DNA of 64,000 nucleotides from CADEED01 sp043747835 (GTDB lineage Bacteria; Pseudomonadota; Gammaproteobacteria; Steroidobacterales; Steroidobacteraceae), in NCBI GenBank assembly GCA_043747835.1, contig JAYTOK010000068.1, positions 30,262 to 94,261 of the forward strand, given 5' to 3'. This document shows positions 44,388 through 54,100 of this stretch, one piece after another; position 1 is the stretch's first letter; each line of letters begins with the position of its first letter. The notes under the pieces are model-generated. The model did not search any database. It saw nothing but the letters and a program-made list of their open reading frames with translations, and was not told where the DNA came from. A program made the translations under genes and the position numbers.

Positions 44388-46565
44388 CTACTTGTGCGCC
44401 AACCTCTTCCGCTCGCGCCGCCGTCCGTGCAACAGAGGTTCCGTATACCCGTTCGGTTGTTCGACTCCCTTGAACACCAGATCGCACGCCGCCTGAAACG
44501 CCAACGACCCCTCGAAGCCCGGCGCCATCGGCTCGTACTCCGAATCCGCCCCATTCTGCCCGTCGACGACCGCGGCCATCCGCTTCAGCGCCGCGAGCAC
44601 TTCTTCGCGCGACACGATGCCATGCAGCAGCCAGTTGGCGATGTGCTGGCTGGAGATGCGCAGCGTCGCCCGATCTTCCATCAGCCCCACGTCATGGATG
44701 TCCAGCACCTTCGAACAGCCGATTCCCTGATCGATCCAGCGCACCACATATCCGAGGATGCTCTGCGCGTTGTTCTCGAGCTCTTCGCGCTTTTCCGCTG
44801 CGCTCCAGTTCGTGTGCGGCGCGAGCGGCGGAGTCAGGATGTCACGCAAGGCGGCGCGTTTCCGCGTCGCCAGCTCGCGCTGCCGCGCGGTCACTTCCAC
44901 CTGGTGATAGTGCAAAGCGTGCAGCGTCGCGGCCGTGGGGCTCGGGACCCACGCCGTGTTCGCGCCCGCGTTCGGATGCGCGACCTTGCTCTCGAGCATC
45001 TCCGCCATTCGGTCGGGCATCGCCCACATGCCCTTGCCGATCTGCGCGCGACCGGCTAGGCCGCACGCGAGGCCGACATCGACGTTGCGGTCCTCGTAGG
45101 CCTTGAGCCAGACCGCCGTGCGTATTTCACTCTTGCGCAGCACCGCGCCAGCCTGCATCGCGGTATGGATTTCATCGCCGGTGCGATCGAGGAAGCCGGT
45201 GTTGATGAAGATGATGCGATCCTTCACCGCACGAATGCACTCCTTGAGATTGACCGTCGTGCGCCGTTCTTCGTCCATCACGCCGATCTTCACGGTGTGC
45301 CGGGGCAGCCCGAGCAGGTCCTCGACGCGATCGAACAGCGTGTTGGCAAACGCGACCTCTTCCGGCCCGTGCATCTTGGGTTTGACGATGTAGACCGAGC
45401 CTGCGCGACTGTTCCTGAACTGGCCCAGTCCCTTGAGATCCAGCATCGCGATCATGGTTGTGAGCGCGGCATCGACGATGCCCTCCGGCGCTTCGCGGCC
45501 CCGGTGCAGGATGAGATCGGTAGTCATCAGGTGGCCCACGTTGCGAACCAGCATGAGACTGCGGCCGGGGATAGCTAGCTTGCCACCCGCCGGCGACTGG
45601 TAGCTACGATCGGAATTGAGTTTGCGATCGACGTGACCGCTTCCCTTGGCAAACCGCGCCGTGAGGTCGCCACTCATCAAGCCTAACCAGTTGCGATACA
45701 CCGCCACCTTGTCGGCGCTGTCGACCGCCGCGATGGAGTCTTCGAGATCCATGATCGTGGTCAGCGCGGATTCGAGCTGCACATCCGCAATGCCCGCCTT
45801 GTCGTCGCGACCGATCCGGTGCGAGCGATCGATGCACACTTCGATGTGCAGCCTGTGATGCTCGAACAACAACGCGGAGGGCTCCGCCTCCGACCCAACG
45901 AACCCCTTGAGCTGAGCCGGCGTCGCGAGAGAAGCGTGGCCGCCATCGCTCGAGCCAACCCGCAACGCGCCGCCGGAGACCGAATACCCGGTCGAATCGC
46001 GATGACTGCCCGACGCGAGCGGCACCGCGTGATCCAGCACGGCGCGCGCGCGCTCGATCACCTCTGCACCGCGGATCGGGTTGTATCCCTGACCGCTCGC
46101 GAGCTTGCCCGTTTGCTCGATGACATCCGTGCCGTAGAACGCATCGTAGAGACTGCCCCAGCGCGCGTTCGCGGCATTGAGCGCGTATCGCGCGTTGCTG
46201 AGTGGAACGACTAGTTGCGGTCCCGCGAGTCGGGCGATTTCGTCGTCGACGTTTTGCGTGCCAATCTGGAAATCCAGCCCTTCCGGATCCAGATAGCCCA
46301 ACTCGCGCAAGTGCGCTTCGTGAGCCACAACATCGAAAGGCTGCCCGCGACGGGCACGATGCCAATCGTCGATTTCGCTCTGGAGCTGGTCGCGGCGCGC
46401 GAGCAACGCCTGATTGACCGGCACGAGCTGATCGAGCAACGCGGCGAAGCCACTCCAGAAGCTGGCGACGTCCAGCCCCAACTTGACCGAAAGATCCTGC
46501 TCGATCAGCTGCGCGAGGCCGGTGGTCACTTGCATTCCGCCGCGCTCGACGTAGTTAGTAGTCAT
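44388..46565 (-). CDS. glcB: malate synthase G
   Basis: 725 residues, the normal length for malate synthase G (about 723). Acetyl-CoA plus glyoxylate gives malate, the second step of the glyoxylate shunt, in the cytosol. Family segments are clear: TTIMDLEDSIAAVDS, IVKPKMHGPEEVAFANTLF, GVMDEERRTTVNLKECI, INTGFLDRTGDEIHT and WAMPDRMAEMLE. The start ATG at 46565 gives MTTNYVERGGMQVT, the standard N-terminus. It lies 25 bases downstream of the regulator gene and both are divergent from aceA-aceK, so the shunt enzymes are grouped around one control region. Confidence 0.96.
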   Translation of the reverse strand: MTTNYVERGGMQVTTGLAQLIEQDLSVKLGLDVASFWSGFAALLDQLVPVNQALLARRDQLQSEIDDWHRARRGQPFDVVAHEAHLRELGYLDPEGLDFQIGTQNVDDEIARLAGPQLVVPLSNARYALNAANARWGSLYDAFYGTDVIEQTGKLASGQGYNPIRGAEVIERARAVLDHAVPLASGSHRDSTGYSVSGGALRVGSSDGGHASLATPAQLKGFVGSEAEPSALLFEHHRLHIEVCIDRSHRIGRDDKAGIADVQLESALTTIMDLEDSIAAVDSADKVAVYRNWLGLMSGDLTARFAKGSGHVDRKLNSDRSYQSPAGGKLAIPGRSLMLVRNVGHLMTTDLILHRGREAPEGIVDAALTTMIAMLDLKGLGQFRNSRAGSVYIVKPKMHGPEEVAFANTLFDRVEDLLGLPRHTVKIGVMDEERRTTVNLKECIRAVKDRIIFINTGFLDRTGDEIHTAMQAGAVLRKSEIRTAVWLKAYEDRNVDVGLACGLAGRAQIGKGMWAMPDRMAEMLESKVAHPNAGANTAWVPSPTAATLHALHYHQVEVTARQRELATRKRAALRDILTPPLAPHTNWSAAEKREELENNAQSILGYVVRWIDQGIGCSKVLDIHDVGLMEDRATLRISSQHIANWLLHGIVSREEVLAALKRMAAVVDGQNGADSEYEPMAPGFEGSLAFQAACDLVFKGVEQPNGYTEPLLHGRRRERKRLAHK

Positions 46566-46590
46566 CGTTGGTCCGATTGATGGAATGGAG

Positions 46591-48072
46591 TCAGTGGCAG
46601 GCATGCGCGGGCCGCGGACAACGATTGCTGCGCGAGCAGATCGTGGTGGCCTCATGAGAAAGCGCGGCGCCGATCCAGCCGATGTTGAGTACCTTCGAAA
46701 CGGTTTGCAGCGCGGCTCTCGCCTCGGCGGGAATCGGCGCGTCGCCGCCACCCTTGCGACAGGCCTCTGCTACCGCATCGACCAGCGCCGCTTCGTCGTA
46801 ACCCTGTGCCGACAGCGCCGGCGACAGATCGACGCCGACCGAGAGCACGTGCGAAACACCAGCGGCATCGCGGGTCAGCATCGAATGGCAGCAATACAGT
46901 CTCGCGTGCTCGCCTTCCGGCATGATCGAAATCTGTGATTTCGGCTTCTGCGCCGGTTTCGTGGAAGCGGCGCCGGGATTCCCGAGCATGCGGAAGACTG
47001 CCCAGCGCGGGCACGGGTCGGGAACCACGCTCATGTTGCCCCACGGCAGTGGAATGCCGTTCGCCCGATACACCGCGCGCAGGAATCCGGGTGGATAGGC
47101 GTCGAAGAAATGCCAGTGTCGATACGGCGACACGGAGGTCATGCGACGCATCATGACGGCCGAGGTCACGCCGAGCTGGGCGCCCGCCTCCACGGAGTGT
47201 CCCTCTCGAATGAGGAAGCGACGGAACGGCGCGCGCGGACACAACAGCGCGGCTGCGAAGAAGCTGCACTCGAAGTCACGCCATGCGTAGAGCACGTCTT
47301 GCGCGCCCATGTTCGTGCCGCCGGCCGCCGCTTCCGCGACTTCGTTCCATGTCGCCTCGTGCGGCGAGATGAGACCGTCGCCGTTGTGCATGACGCGGTG
47401 ACCGGCGAAGAAAGCGAGCTCGTACTTGAGCCTGTGTTCCTGCGACTTCAGTCGCTTGTTGATCCACACCGTGTTGGGCGCCTCGAAGCGCGACCGCACC
47501 ATCGCGCGTGGCGACTTTTCCTGCGCGTCAAACCAGCGGACTTGCAACCCGAGACGTTTGCAGATGGCCAGCAAATCGGTGGCCGACAACGGCATGCGGC
47601 GGTCACCCAGCTTCTCCGCCGCGCGCTCGATGTCGGGAAAATCGTTGTGACGCGTTTCCTGCCAGACGCGAATCAGCAGTTGCGCGAATTGTTTGCCCGT
47701 GGTCGCGGTCTGGCTCAGCAACTCCGGCAACGCGATCTTCAGCAGGTCGTGGGCGAAGAGGAAGCTCGGTTCGAGCGGCATGGCGGCGAGTCCCCCGCGC
47801 GACGTACGCTTCGGTTCGGCCGCGAGCTCCGTGTTCTGATCCAGGAACCAGCCGGGCGACTTGTCGAAGATTCCCGCGAGCAGCTCGAGCATGTCGCCAG
47901 ACGGAATGCGCTGGCCGTTCTCGATCATGCTGAGGTAAGAGACCGAGGGCGCGGCGGCCGCATCGATCTGCACGCAGCGCGTGGACAGCTCGTCGAGCGT
48001 CAATCCGTTGCGTTTGCGCAGGGATCGCAGCTTCGCACCGAGAAAATGACCTTGTCGGACTAACGCACTCAT
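46591..48072 (-). CDS. XRE-family regulator of the glyoxylate/short-chain fatty acid type
   Basis: 493 residues. N-terminal XRE helix-turn-helix (LRKRNGLTLDELSTRC, SYLSMIENGQRIPSGDML). The long C-terminal part matches the IrrE-like/short-chain fatty acyl-CoA regulator family (RamB/ScfR type), including YELAFFAGHRVMHNG (an H-E-like protease-fold remnant), CSFFAAALLCPRAPFRR and HWHFFDAYPPGFLRAVYR. Such proteins repress or activate aceA and malate synthase in response to acetate or propionate. ATG at 48072 starts just before the TGTGAA repeats shared with aceA. The gene is first in a two-gene unit with glcB. Confidence 0.88.
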   Translation of the reverse strand: MSALVRQGHFLGAKLRSLRKRNGLTLDELSTRCVQIDAAAAPSVSYLSMIENGQRIPSGDMLELLAGIFDKSPGWFLDQNTELAAEPKRTSRGGLAAMPLEPSFLFAHDLLKIALPELLSQTATTGKQFAQLLIRVWQETRHNDFPDIERAAEKLGDRRMPLSATDLLAICKRLGLQVRWFDAQEKSPRAMVRSRFEAPNTVWINKRLKSQEHRLKYELAFFAGHRVMHNGDGLISPHEATWNEVAEAAAGGTNMGAQDVLYAWRDFECSFFAAALLCPRAPFRRFLIREGHSVEAGAQLGVTSAVMMRRMTSVSPYRHWHFFDAYPPGFLRAVYRANGIPLPWGNMSVVPDPCPRWAVFRMLGNPGAASTKPAQKPKSQISIMPEGEHARLYCCHSMLTRDAAGVSHVLSVGVDLSPALSAQGYDEAALVDAVAEACRKGGGDAPIPAEARAALQTVSKVLNIGWIGAALSHEATTICSRSNRCPRPAHACH

Positions 48073-48074
48073 GT

Positions 48075-48108
48075 TGTGAAGTTCACATTGTGAAGTTTTC
48101 GATGTGAA
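48075..48108. promoter_or_regulatory. TGTGAA repeats between the glyoxylate regulator and aceA
   Basis: TGTGAA occurs at 48075, 48089 and 48103, exactly 14 bases apart, and the first is part of a palindrome, TGTGAAGTTCACA (48075-48087). It lies between the divergent regulator and aceA genes, touching the regulator start. This is the expected place for the regulator's own binding site; binding would control both directions. Confidence 0.65.
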
Positions 48109-48182
48109 AATCCTCGTCGCAAACACTCTACTCTGTGGCTTCCCGGCGCTGCAAGCGCCTCTCGAACATCACGGAGTCCGCA

Positions 48183-49478
48183 ATGTCCGATCGACCCGCA
48201 CAGCAGAATCGACTGATCGCCGAATGGAGCACGGAGCCCCGCTGGCGCGGCATCCAGCGTCCTTACACGGCCGCCGATGTCGTGCGACTGCGCGGCACCG
48301 TGCGCATCGAGCACTCGCTTGCGCAATTGGGGGCCGAGAAATTCTGGAAGCTTCTGCACAGCGAACCGGTGGTCGCCGGTCTCGGCTGCCTCACGGGCAA
48401 CCAGGCGGTGCAGGCCGTGCAGTCGGGACTCAAGGCTATCTACTGCTCCGGCTGGCAGGTCGCCGGTGACGGCAACAGCGCGGGCGAGATGTACCCGGAT
48501 CAGAGCCTGTATCCCGTCGACTCCGTGCCGAAGATGATCGAGCGCATCAACAACGCGCTGCTGCGCACCGACCAGATCCATGCACTGGACGACGCGCACG
48601 ACATCGATTGGCTGGCGCCCATCATCGCGGATGCCGAGGCGGGTTTCGGCGGCAATCTCAATGCCTTCGAGCTCACCAAGGCGATGATCAAGGCTGGCGC
48701 CGCCGGCGTGCACTTCGAGGACCAGCTCTCCTCTGCCAAGAAGTGCGGGCACATGGGCGGCAAGGTGCTCGTCCCGACCGACGAAGCCATCAACAAACTG
48801 GTGGCCGCACGCCTGGCTGCCGACGTGTCGGGTGTGCCGACCGTCGTGATCGCGCGCACTGACGCGGAAGCCGCGAATCTCCTGACGTCAGATCACGACG
48901 CGCGCGATCAGCCGTTCCTGACCGGGAAGCGCAGTGCCGAAGGATTTTTCCACGTGAACAATGGCATCGAACAGGCGATCGCCCGCGGCCTGGCGTACGC
49001 GCCTTACGCAGACCTGATCTGGTGCGAGACCGCTAAGCCCGACATCGAAGAAGCCCGTCGCTTTGCAAAAGGCATACACGCCCGTTACCCCGGCAAACTA
49101 CTTGCCTACAACTGCTCGCCTTCGTTCAACTGGGCCTCGAAGCTGAGCGCCGACGAGATGCAGACTTGGCGCGAGCGATTGGCTGCCCTCGGCTATCGCT
49201 TCCAGTTCATCACCCTCGCGGGATGGCACGCGCTCAACCTATCGATGTTCGAGCTGGCGTCGGCCTATCGCCAGGACGGCATGCTCGGCTATTCGCGGCT
49301 CCAGCAGCGCGAGTTCGCCAGCGAGGCCGCCGGCTACCGCGCGACGCGCCATCAAACCTTCGTGGGCACCGGCTACTTCGATGCGGTGCAAACCACCATC
49401 ACATCCGGGCAGTTCTCGACCGGCGCCATGCAAGGCAGCACGGAAGAGGCGCAGTTTCATGTCAGCCGCGCTTCCTGA
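48183..49478 (+). CDS. aceA: isocitrate lyase
   Basis: 431 residues, typical length. It splits isocitrate into succinate and glyoxylate, the first step of the glyoxylate shunt. The catalytic motif is KKCGHMGGK (C188). Other family segments are AIYCSGWQVAGDGNSAGEMY, LAPIIADAEAGFGG, WCETAKPDIEEA and YNCSPSFNW. ATG at 48183 gives MSDRPAQQNR and has GGAG upstream. It overlaps aceK by 20 bases, so the enzyme and its kinase/phosphatase partner are co-translated, and it is divergent from the XRE regulator. Confidence 0.97.
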   Translation: MSDRPAQQNRLIAEWSTEPRWRGIQRPYTAADVVRLRGTVRIEHSLAQLGAEKFWKLLHSEPVVAGLGCLTGNQAVQAVQSGLKAIYCSGWQVAGDGNSAGEMYPDQSLYPVDSVPKMIERINNALLRTDQIHALDDAHDIDWLAPIIADAEAGFGGNLNAFELTKAMIKAGAAGVHFEDQLSSAKKCGHMGGKVLVPTDEAINKLVAARLAADVSGVPTVVIARTDAEAANLLTSDHDARDQPFLTGKRSAEGFFHVNNGIEQAIARGLAYAPYADLIWCETAKPDIEEARRFAKGIHARYPGKLLAYNCSPSFNWASKLSADEMQTWRERLAALGYRFQFITLAGWHALNLSMFELASAYRQDGMLGYSRLQQREFASEAAGYRATRHQTFVGTGYFDAVQTTITSGQFSTGAMQGSTEEAQFHVSRAS

Positions 49479-51183
49479 CGGAATCTTGAGTGTGCGGCTC
49501 GAGGCACCGCCGCTGGCCGATGCCACGACCGGGCCTTCGGATCTGGCCACAGGTTTGCGAGAGCACTTTGTCGACTACAACGCGGAATTCACGCGCATCA
49601 CGCGGAAGGCGGCGCTGCATTTCATGAGGCGAGACTGGCAAGCCGCACGAGCGGATGCCGTGCAGCGCATCGAGCTCTATGAAAGTCATGTCAGCCGGGC
49701 GATCGACGCACTGCGTCAGGATCTCGGCGCGTCCATTCAGAATCGCGATCTGTGGGTCGAGATCAAGCGGCACTTTGCGCTGCAGATCGCGAGTCTCCCG
49801 GACAGCGACTTCTATCGAACATTTCTGAACTCGATCACTCGCGACATCTTCGCCACCATCGGTGTCGACGAGCAGATCGAGTTCACTGCGACAGCATCCG
49901 GGCGCGCGTCGGGCAGCGTGCCCATTCGCGTTCACCCGGTCGGCGACTCGTTGCAGCGGGCAGTCTGCGAGCTCCTGACCGACCTGCCCTTTGCCAGCCT
50001 GATTGGCGAAGTCGAGGCATTCGCGAAACAGATCTGCCGCGAATTGACCCCGCATTTCGACAGCCGCCGGCAAAGCGCCGCTCCGCAACTGGTGGAAGTC
50101 ATCGACGCACCTTTCTACCGCGGCGACACCGCTACACTGGTCGGACGCATGATCGGCGACGGCAGCGTCACGCCGTTCGTGATCGTATTCCGGCACGCCG
50201 CTGACGGGATGAAGATCGAATCGGTGCTGCTTGCGCGCAGTGACATCAGTTCTCTCTTCGGTTTCACGCGCACTTACTTTCACGTAGACCTGCCGGTAGT
50301 CAGCGCCGCCGTGTCGCTGCTGCGCACCTTCATGCCGGGCAAGCCCGTTGATGAGCTGTACACGATCCTGGGCCGCGCCAAGCAGGGGAAAACCGAACGT
50401 TACTACGCGCTGCGCCGTCACCTCGCGCAATCGTTCGATGTGTTCGTGGACGCCCCCGGTCAACGCGGCCTCGTGATGATCGTCTTCACCCTGCCCTCGC
50501 ACGACCTGGTTTTCAAGGTGATCCGCGACCGCTTCGGTCCGCCAAAGAGCACTACGCGAGTCGAGGTCATGGAGAAGTACAAGTGGGTCTTCGAGCACGA
50601 TCGCGTGGGCCGCCTCGTCGATGCGCAGGAGTACAAGCAACTCCGGCTTCCGAAGGCGCGTTTCATGCCTGCGCTACTCGAGGAACTGCTGACGGAATCC
50701 GGCAGCGTGTGCCGGCTCGATGGCGACGACGTAATCGTCGGTCACTGTTACATCGAACGCAGGTTGCGCCCGCTGGATCTGTTTCTTCGTGACGCGGAAT
50801 CCGCCGCCGCGGAACGTGCGTTGCTCGACTTCGGCGATGCGTTACGCGAGCTCGCGGGCATCGACGTCTTTCCGGGAGACCTGTTGCTCAAGAACTTCGG
50901 GGTGACGAATCAGGGCAAAGTCGTTTTCTATGACTACGACGAGGTGACCTCGCTGCGCGAATGCAACTTTCGCGAGTTGCCGCTGGCGTCGAACGACGAG
51001 GAGGAGTTCAGCGCGGAGCCCTGGTTCTTCGTCGGGCCCAACGACGTCTTCCCCGAGCAATGGCTGCCGTTCCTCGGGATTCCGCCGGAGCTGCTCGAGT
51101 CGTTCATGTCGAAGCACGGCGAACTGCTCGCGCCACAGTGGTGGCGCGAGCAACTGCATCACTTCTCCATCTCGAATCGATAG
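49459..51183 (+). CDS. aceK: isocitrate dehydrogenase kinase/phosphatase
   Basis: 574 residues, family length about 578. AceK phosphorylates isocitrate dehydrogenase to push carbon into the glyoxylate shunt, and removes the phosphate when the shunt is not needed. Family segments: HFALQIASLPDSDFYRTFLN at the N-terminus; in the kinase half VFKVIRDRFGPPKS (ATP-binding Lys), YDYDEVTSLRECNFR (metal-binding Asp) and PEQWLPFLGIP near the end. The start at 49459 lies inside aceA with GAAGAGG upstream. Its 3' end overlaps the convergent cytochrome/VWD gene by 25 bases. Confidence 0.96.
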   Translation: MSAALPDGILSVRLEAPPLADATTGPSDLATGLREHFVDYNAEFTRITRKAALHFMRRDWQAARADAVQRIELYESHVSRAIDALRQDLGASIQNRDLWVEIKRHFALQIASLPDSDFYRTFLNSITRDIFATIGVDEQIEFTATASGRASGSVPIRVHPVGDSLQRAVCELLTDLPFASLIGEVEAFAKQICRELTPHFDSRRQSAAPQLVEVIDAPFYRGDTATLVGRMIGDGSVTPFVIVFRHAADGMKIESVLLARSDISSLFGFTRTYFHVDLPVVSAAVSLLRTFMPGKPVDELYTILGRAKQGKTERYYALRRHLAQSFDVFVDAPGQRGLVMIVFTLPSHDLVFKVIRDRFGPPKSTTRVEVMEKYKWVFEHDRVGRLVDAQEYKQLRLPKARFMPALLEELLTESGSVCRLDGDDVIVGHCYIERRLRPLDLFLRDAESAAAERALLDFGDALRELAGIDVFPGDLLLKNFGVTNQGKVVFYDYDEVTSLRECNFRELPLASNDEEEFSAEPWFFVGPNDVFPEQWLPFLGIPPELLESFMSKHGELLAPQWWREQLHHFSISNR

Positions 51184-54100
51184 GTCTCACTTTCCGAGAC
51201 AAGCCCGTCTTTCGTCTCGGTCACCACCTTCCAGCGATAGATCTCGCCGGGCACCAGGTTCTTGACACTCAAGCTGGTCGGTTCGCCTCGATGGTGCAGC
51301 CAGCAAACTACCGCGAGCAGCAGTGCCAGGATCAGCACCAACAGGGCTGCCTTGCGCTTGCGCGCAATGAAGAGGATCACCGCGAGCAACAGGAGCAACA
51401 CGAACAGGATCAGGCAGACGACAGGCGAAAGATGCTTCGCGAGTGCCGGCGGGATGATCCCGCCCAGCGAGCCGCCATCCACGCTGATCACCGTGCATTT
51501 GTTGAAATCGAACTGCTCGCTGATCTTCCAGAGACAGTGGCGGTGCGTCACGTCGACGTCTTCCGTGCCCGGCACCGGCGTCCACTCGAAAACCACTTGA
51601 GTGCCCGGTATCCGTACATTGCGCGCCGGGCTGACGAGCTTCGGGGGCGCAATCTGGATGCGCTGGTCCAGGCGTTGCGACTGTAGATAGGCCTCGGCGA
51701 ACACCGCGGCTCCCGTTGCCATGACATCCTTGATGCAATTGCCACGGCGCTCCGGCTCGGCGATGTTGGCGCACATCTGTTCGGCCTGCGGCTGTCCGAT
51801 CGTTGCGGTGATCGGTTGCGTGGGCACGGGCACGCCCGGTTGCGGCGGCGCGAGGCAGCCGGTCGCTTCGGCCACCGGCCAGCCAGGAACGAGGAATGAG
51901 CTCGGGCTCAGGCCGGGCTCGTAGTAGAACAACGAGTTCGTGGAGTCGACCCGCCAGGAATCGGCGAAGGTTTCGTACAGATCTCGATGCCGTTGCGACA
52001 GGTCCGCGGGACGCGGTCCCAGAAAATCGCCGTTCGACAGTCTCGGCAGCCAGTTGTTAGGCGCGATCGCCCCCAGGATGCCGTCGACCGCCCGGCCGTG
52101 ATACACGTTGATCTGCATGAAGTGGACCTGGTGCGGTTCCCAGAACAACGGGGTCACGGCCACTCGCGTACCGCCGGGAATCTGGACTTCCAGGCCGCCC
52201 TCCGCGTTCGTGCGGACGATGCGACCGCCTCGTTGCAATGAGATCGGATTGGCACCCAGCACGAACGGCTTGCCGTCGATCCGGAGTTGCAGTCGGGGCG
52301 TTTGCGAATCCTTGCCTCGCTGCGGATCCAGTGCCGGCTGGTAAGTCACCCGGTGGTCGCCGACTTGCATCGCGACAGCGGTATTGACGCTCACACAGGA
52401 ACTCAGGCCGGTATGCGCATCGGGCGACAAAGGACCTGCGGTGGTCACGGCGGACTGCCGAGCCTGGAGTTCCATACCGTCATCGCGCAAGAGCACGAAT
52501 TCCCCGGCGCTCTGAAAGTCGTAGTTCACGCCGTCCACGGTCTTGAGGTGCGGGTCGCCTTCGGTGCGCGAGCTTCCGCCCACGATCCAGCGCCGGATGG
52601 TTTCGATATCTGACTTGCTGAGCGGCGGGCCTCCGCAAGGCATCAAGCCGTAGGGGCAATCCTCATTCGAGCCCACCACATTGGACGGATCATAAGGATG
52701 CACAAGAGTCTGGTAGTCGGTGATGCGGTCATACAGTTGGCTTTCATTTGGGTTGATCGCGTCTGCGTCGGTACAAATCGCAACGGCCGGAGGGCACGCT
52801 GGCCCACCGATCAGCCCACGGGCGAAGCCCAGCGATTTCCGCAGCCGGCTAACCCCGACAGGTGGATCCTCGTCTTCCGTGAAATTGAGCGGAACTCCGT
52901 GGTTCTTGACGGGCGGGTAGTTGAGACCGCCGTGGCATTCGATGCAACTCTTGTTGAAGATTCTCTGGATGTCGGTGTACGTCGGGGAGTCGGCCGCGCC
53001 CGGAAGCCTGGCGAATTCGGCCGTGACCCGCGCCATGATGTTCGGGCAAGTCGAAACTCCGAGACTCGCTGACAGTTCCTCTTGAAAAGTATCGTTGTAG
53101 CTGTCCTCTAAGCCGAAGTTGTCGGCGAACGAATACGTGCGCGAACGCCCGCGAACGCCCATCGACCACTTGTCGACAGGCACGCCGAGAGGTTCGAGGA
53201 AATAGCGAAACAGCGCCATCTTTCCAGTCGTGTCGGCCGTGCTGTCGCTCGAATCGTCCTCGCGATCCACATAGATTCGACCCATGGCCGTTTCGTCCGG
53301 ATGGCCTGGACCGATGGGCCGACGGAACACTTCCTGTCGTAGCTGGCGCAGCCGCTTGTTGGCTGCGGGAGCTGCCGGAACGAGCCCGTCCGTCGCAGCT
53401 TCATCCCGGTCGATCAGCCCTACGGCCGGATCGGCACCGAGGCCGTTGAAGACATACGGATCACCGGCACGACCCAGGTTCCACTTCTGAATGTCCGCCT
53501 TGCGACGAGTCATGCTCTGCGCGCGTCGACGCGTGTCGTCATAGACGCCATTGAAGTTCAAGCCGTTGCGCGCGGTGAGAAACGCCAGCACCGCCGCATT
53601 GGTGACGCCCGAGACGGTCTGCGTCGACGCAATGTTGCTGTTGGGGCCACCGCCGCTGACCGTGATGCAGTCCGTCGCGATCGCCAGCGCGATCGGTCGT
53701 ACGTCGATGGGCACACTGCCGGTCGCGAAGATACTGGTGGCCGGCGCCCTCGGACTCATTTCATCCACGATGCGTTGCGGGTTCAGGCCGATGTAGAGGT
53801 TGTTGAAGAAATTAGTCGCGCGACCTTCGTCTGGATCGAACCTGGGCGCGCCGACTCCCGTATTCGGGTGTTGCAGCACCACGAAATCGTCATTCCGAAT
53901 GACCGCTGACATGGGTGCCGTGGGCGTCATGCGATTGAATGCGTACTCAGCATCGATGTTGATGTTCGGGACGTCCGTCGCGGGCAGCGGCTCGCTGATG
54001 ACGGCTGGAAATGTCGGGCCGAATGGCGGGTCGAAAAAGAAATGGATGTGTCCATCGGTGGCTCCGCCGTCGGTCGCCGCCGTGTCCCAGCGAGTAATCG

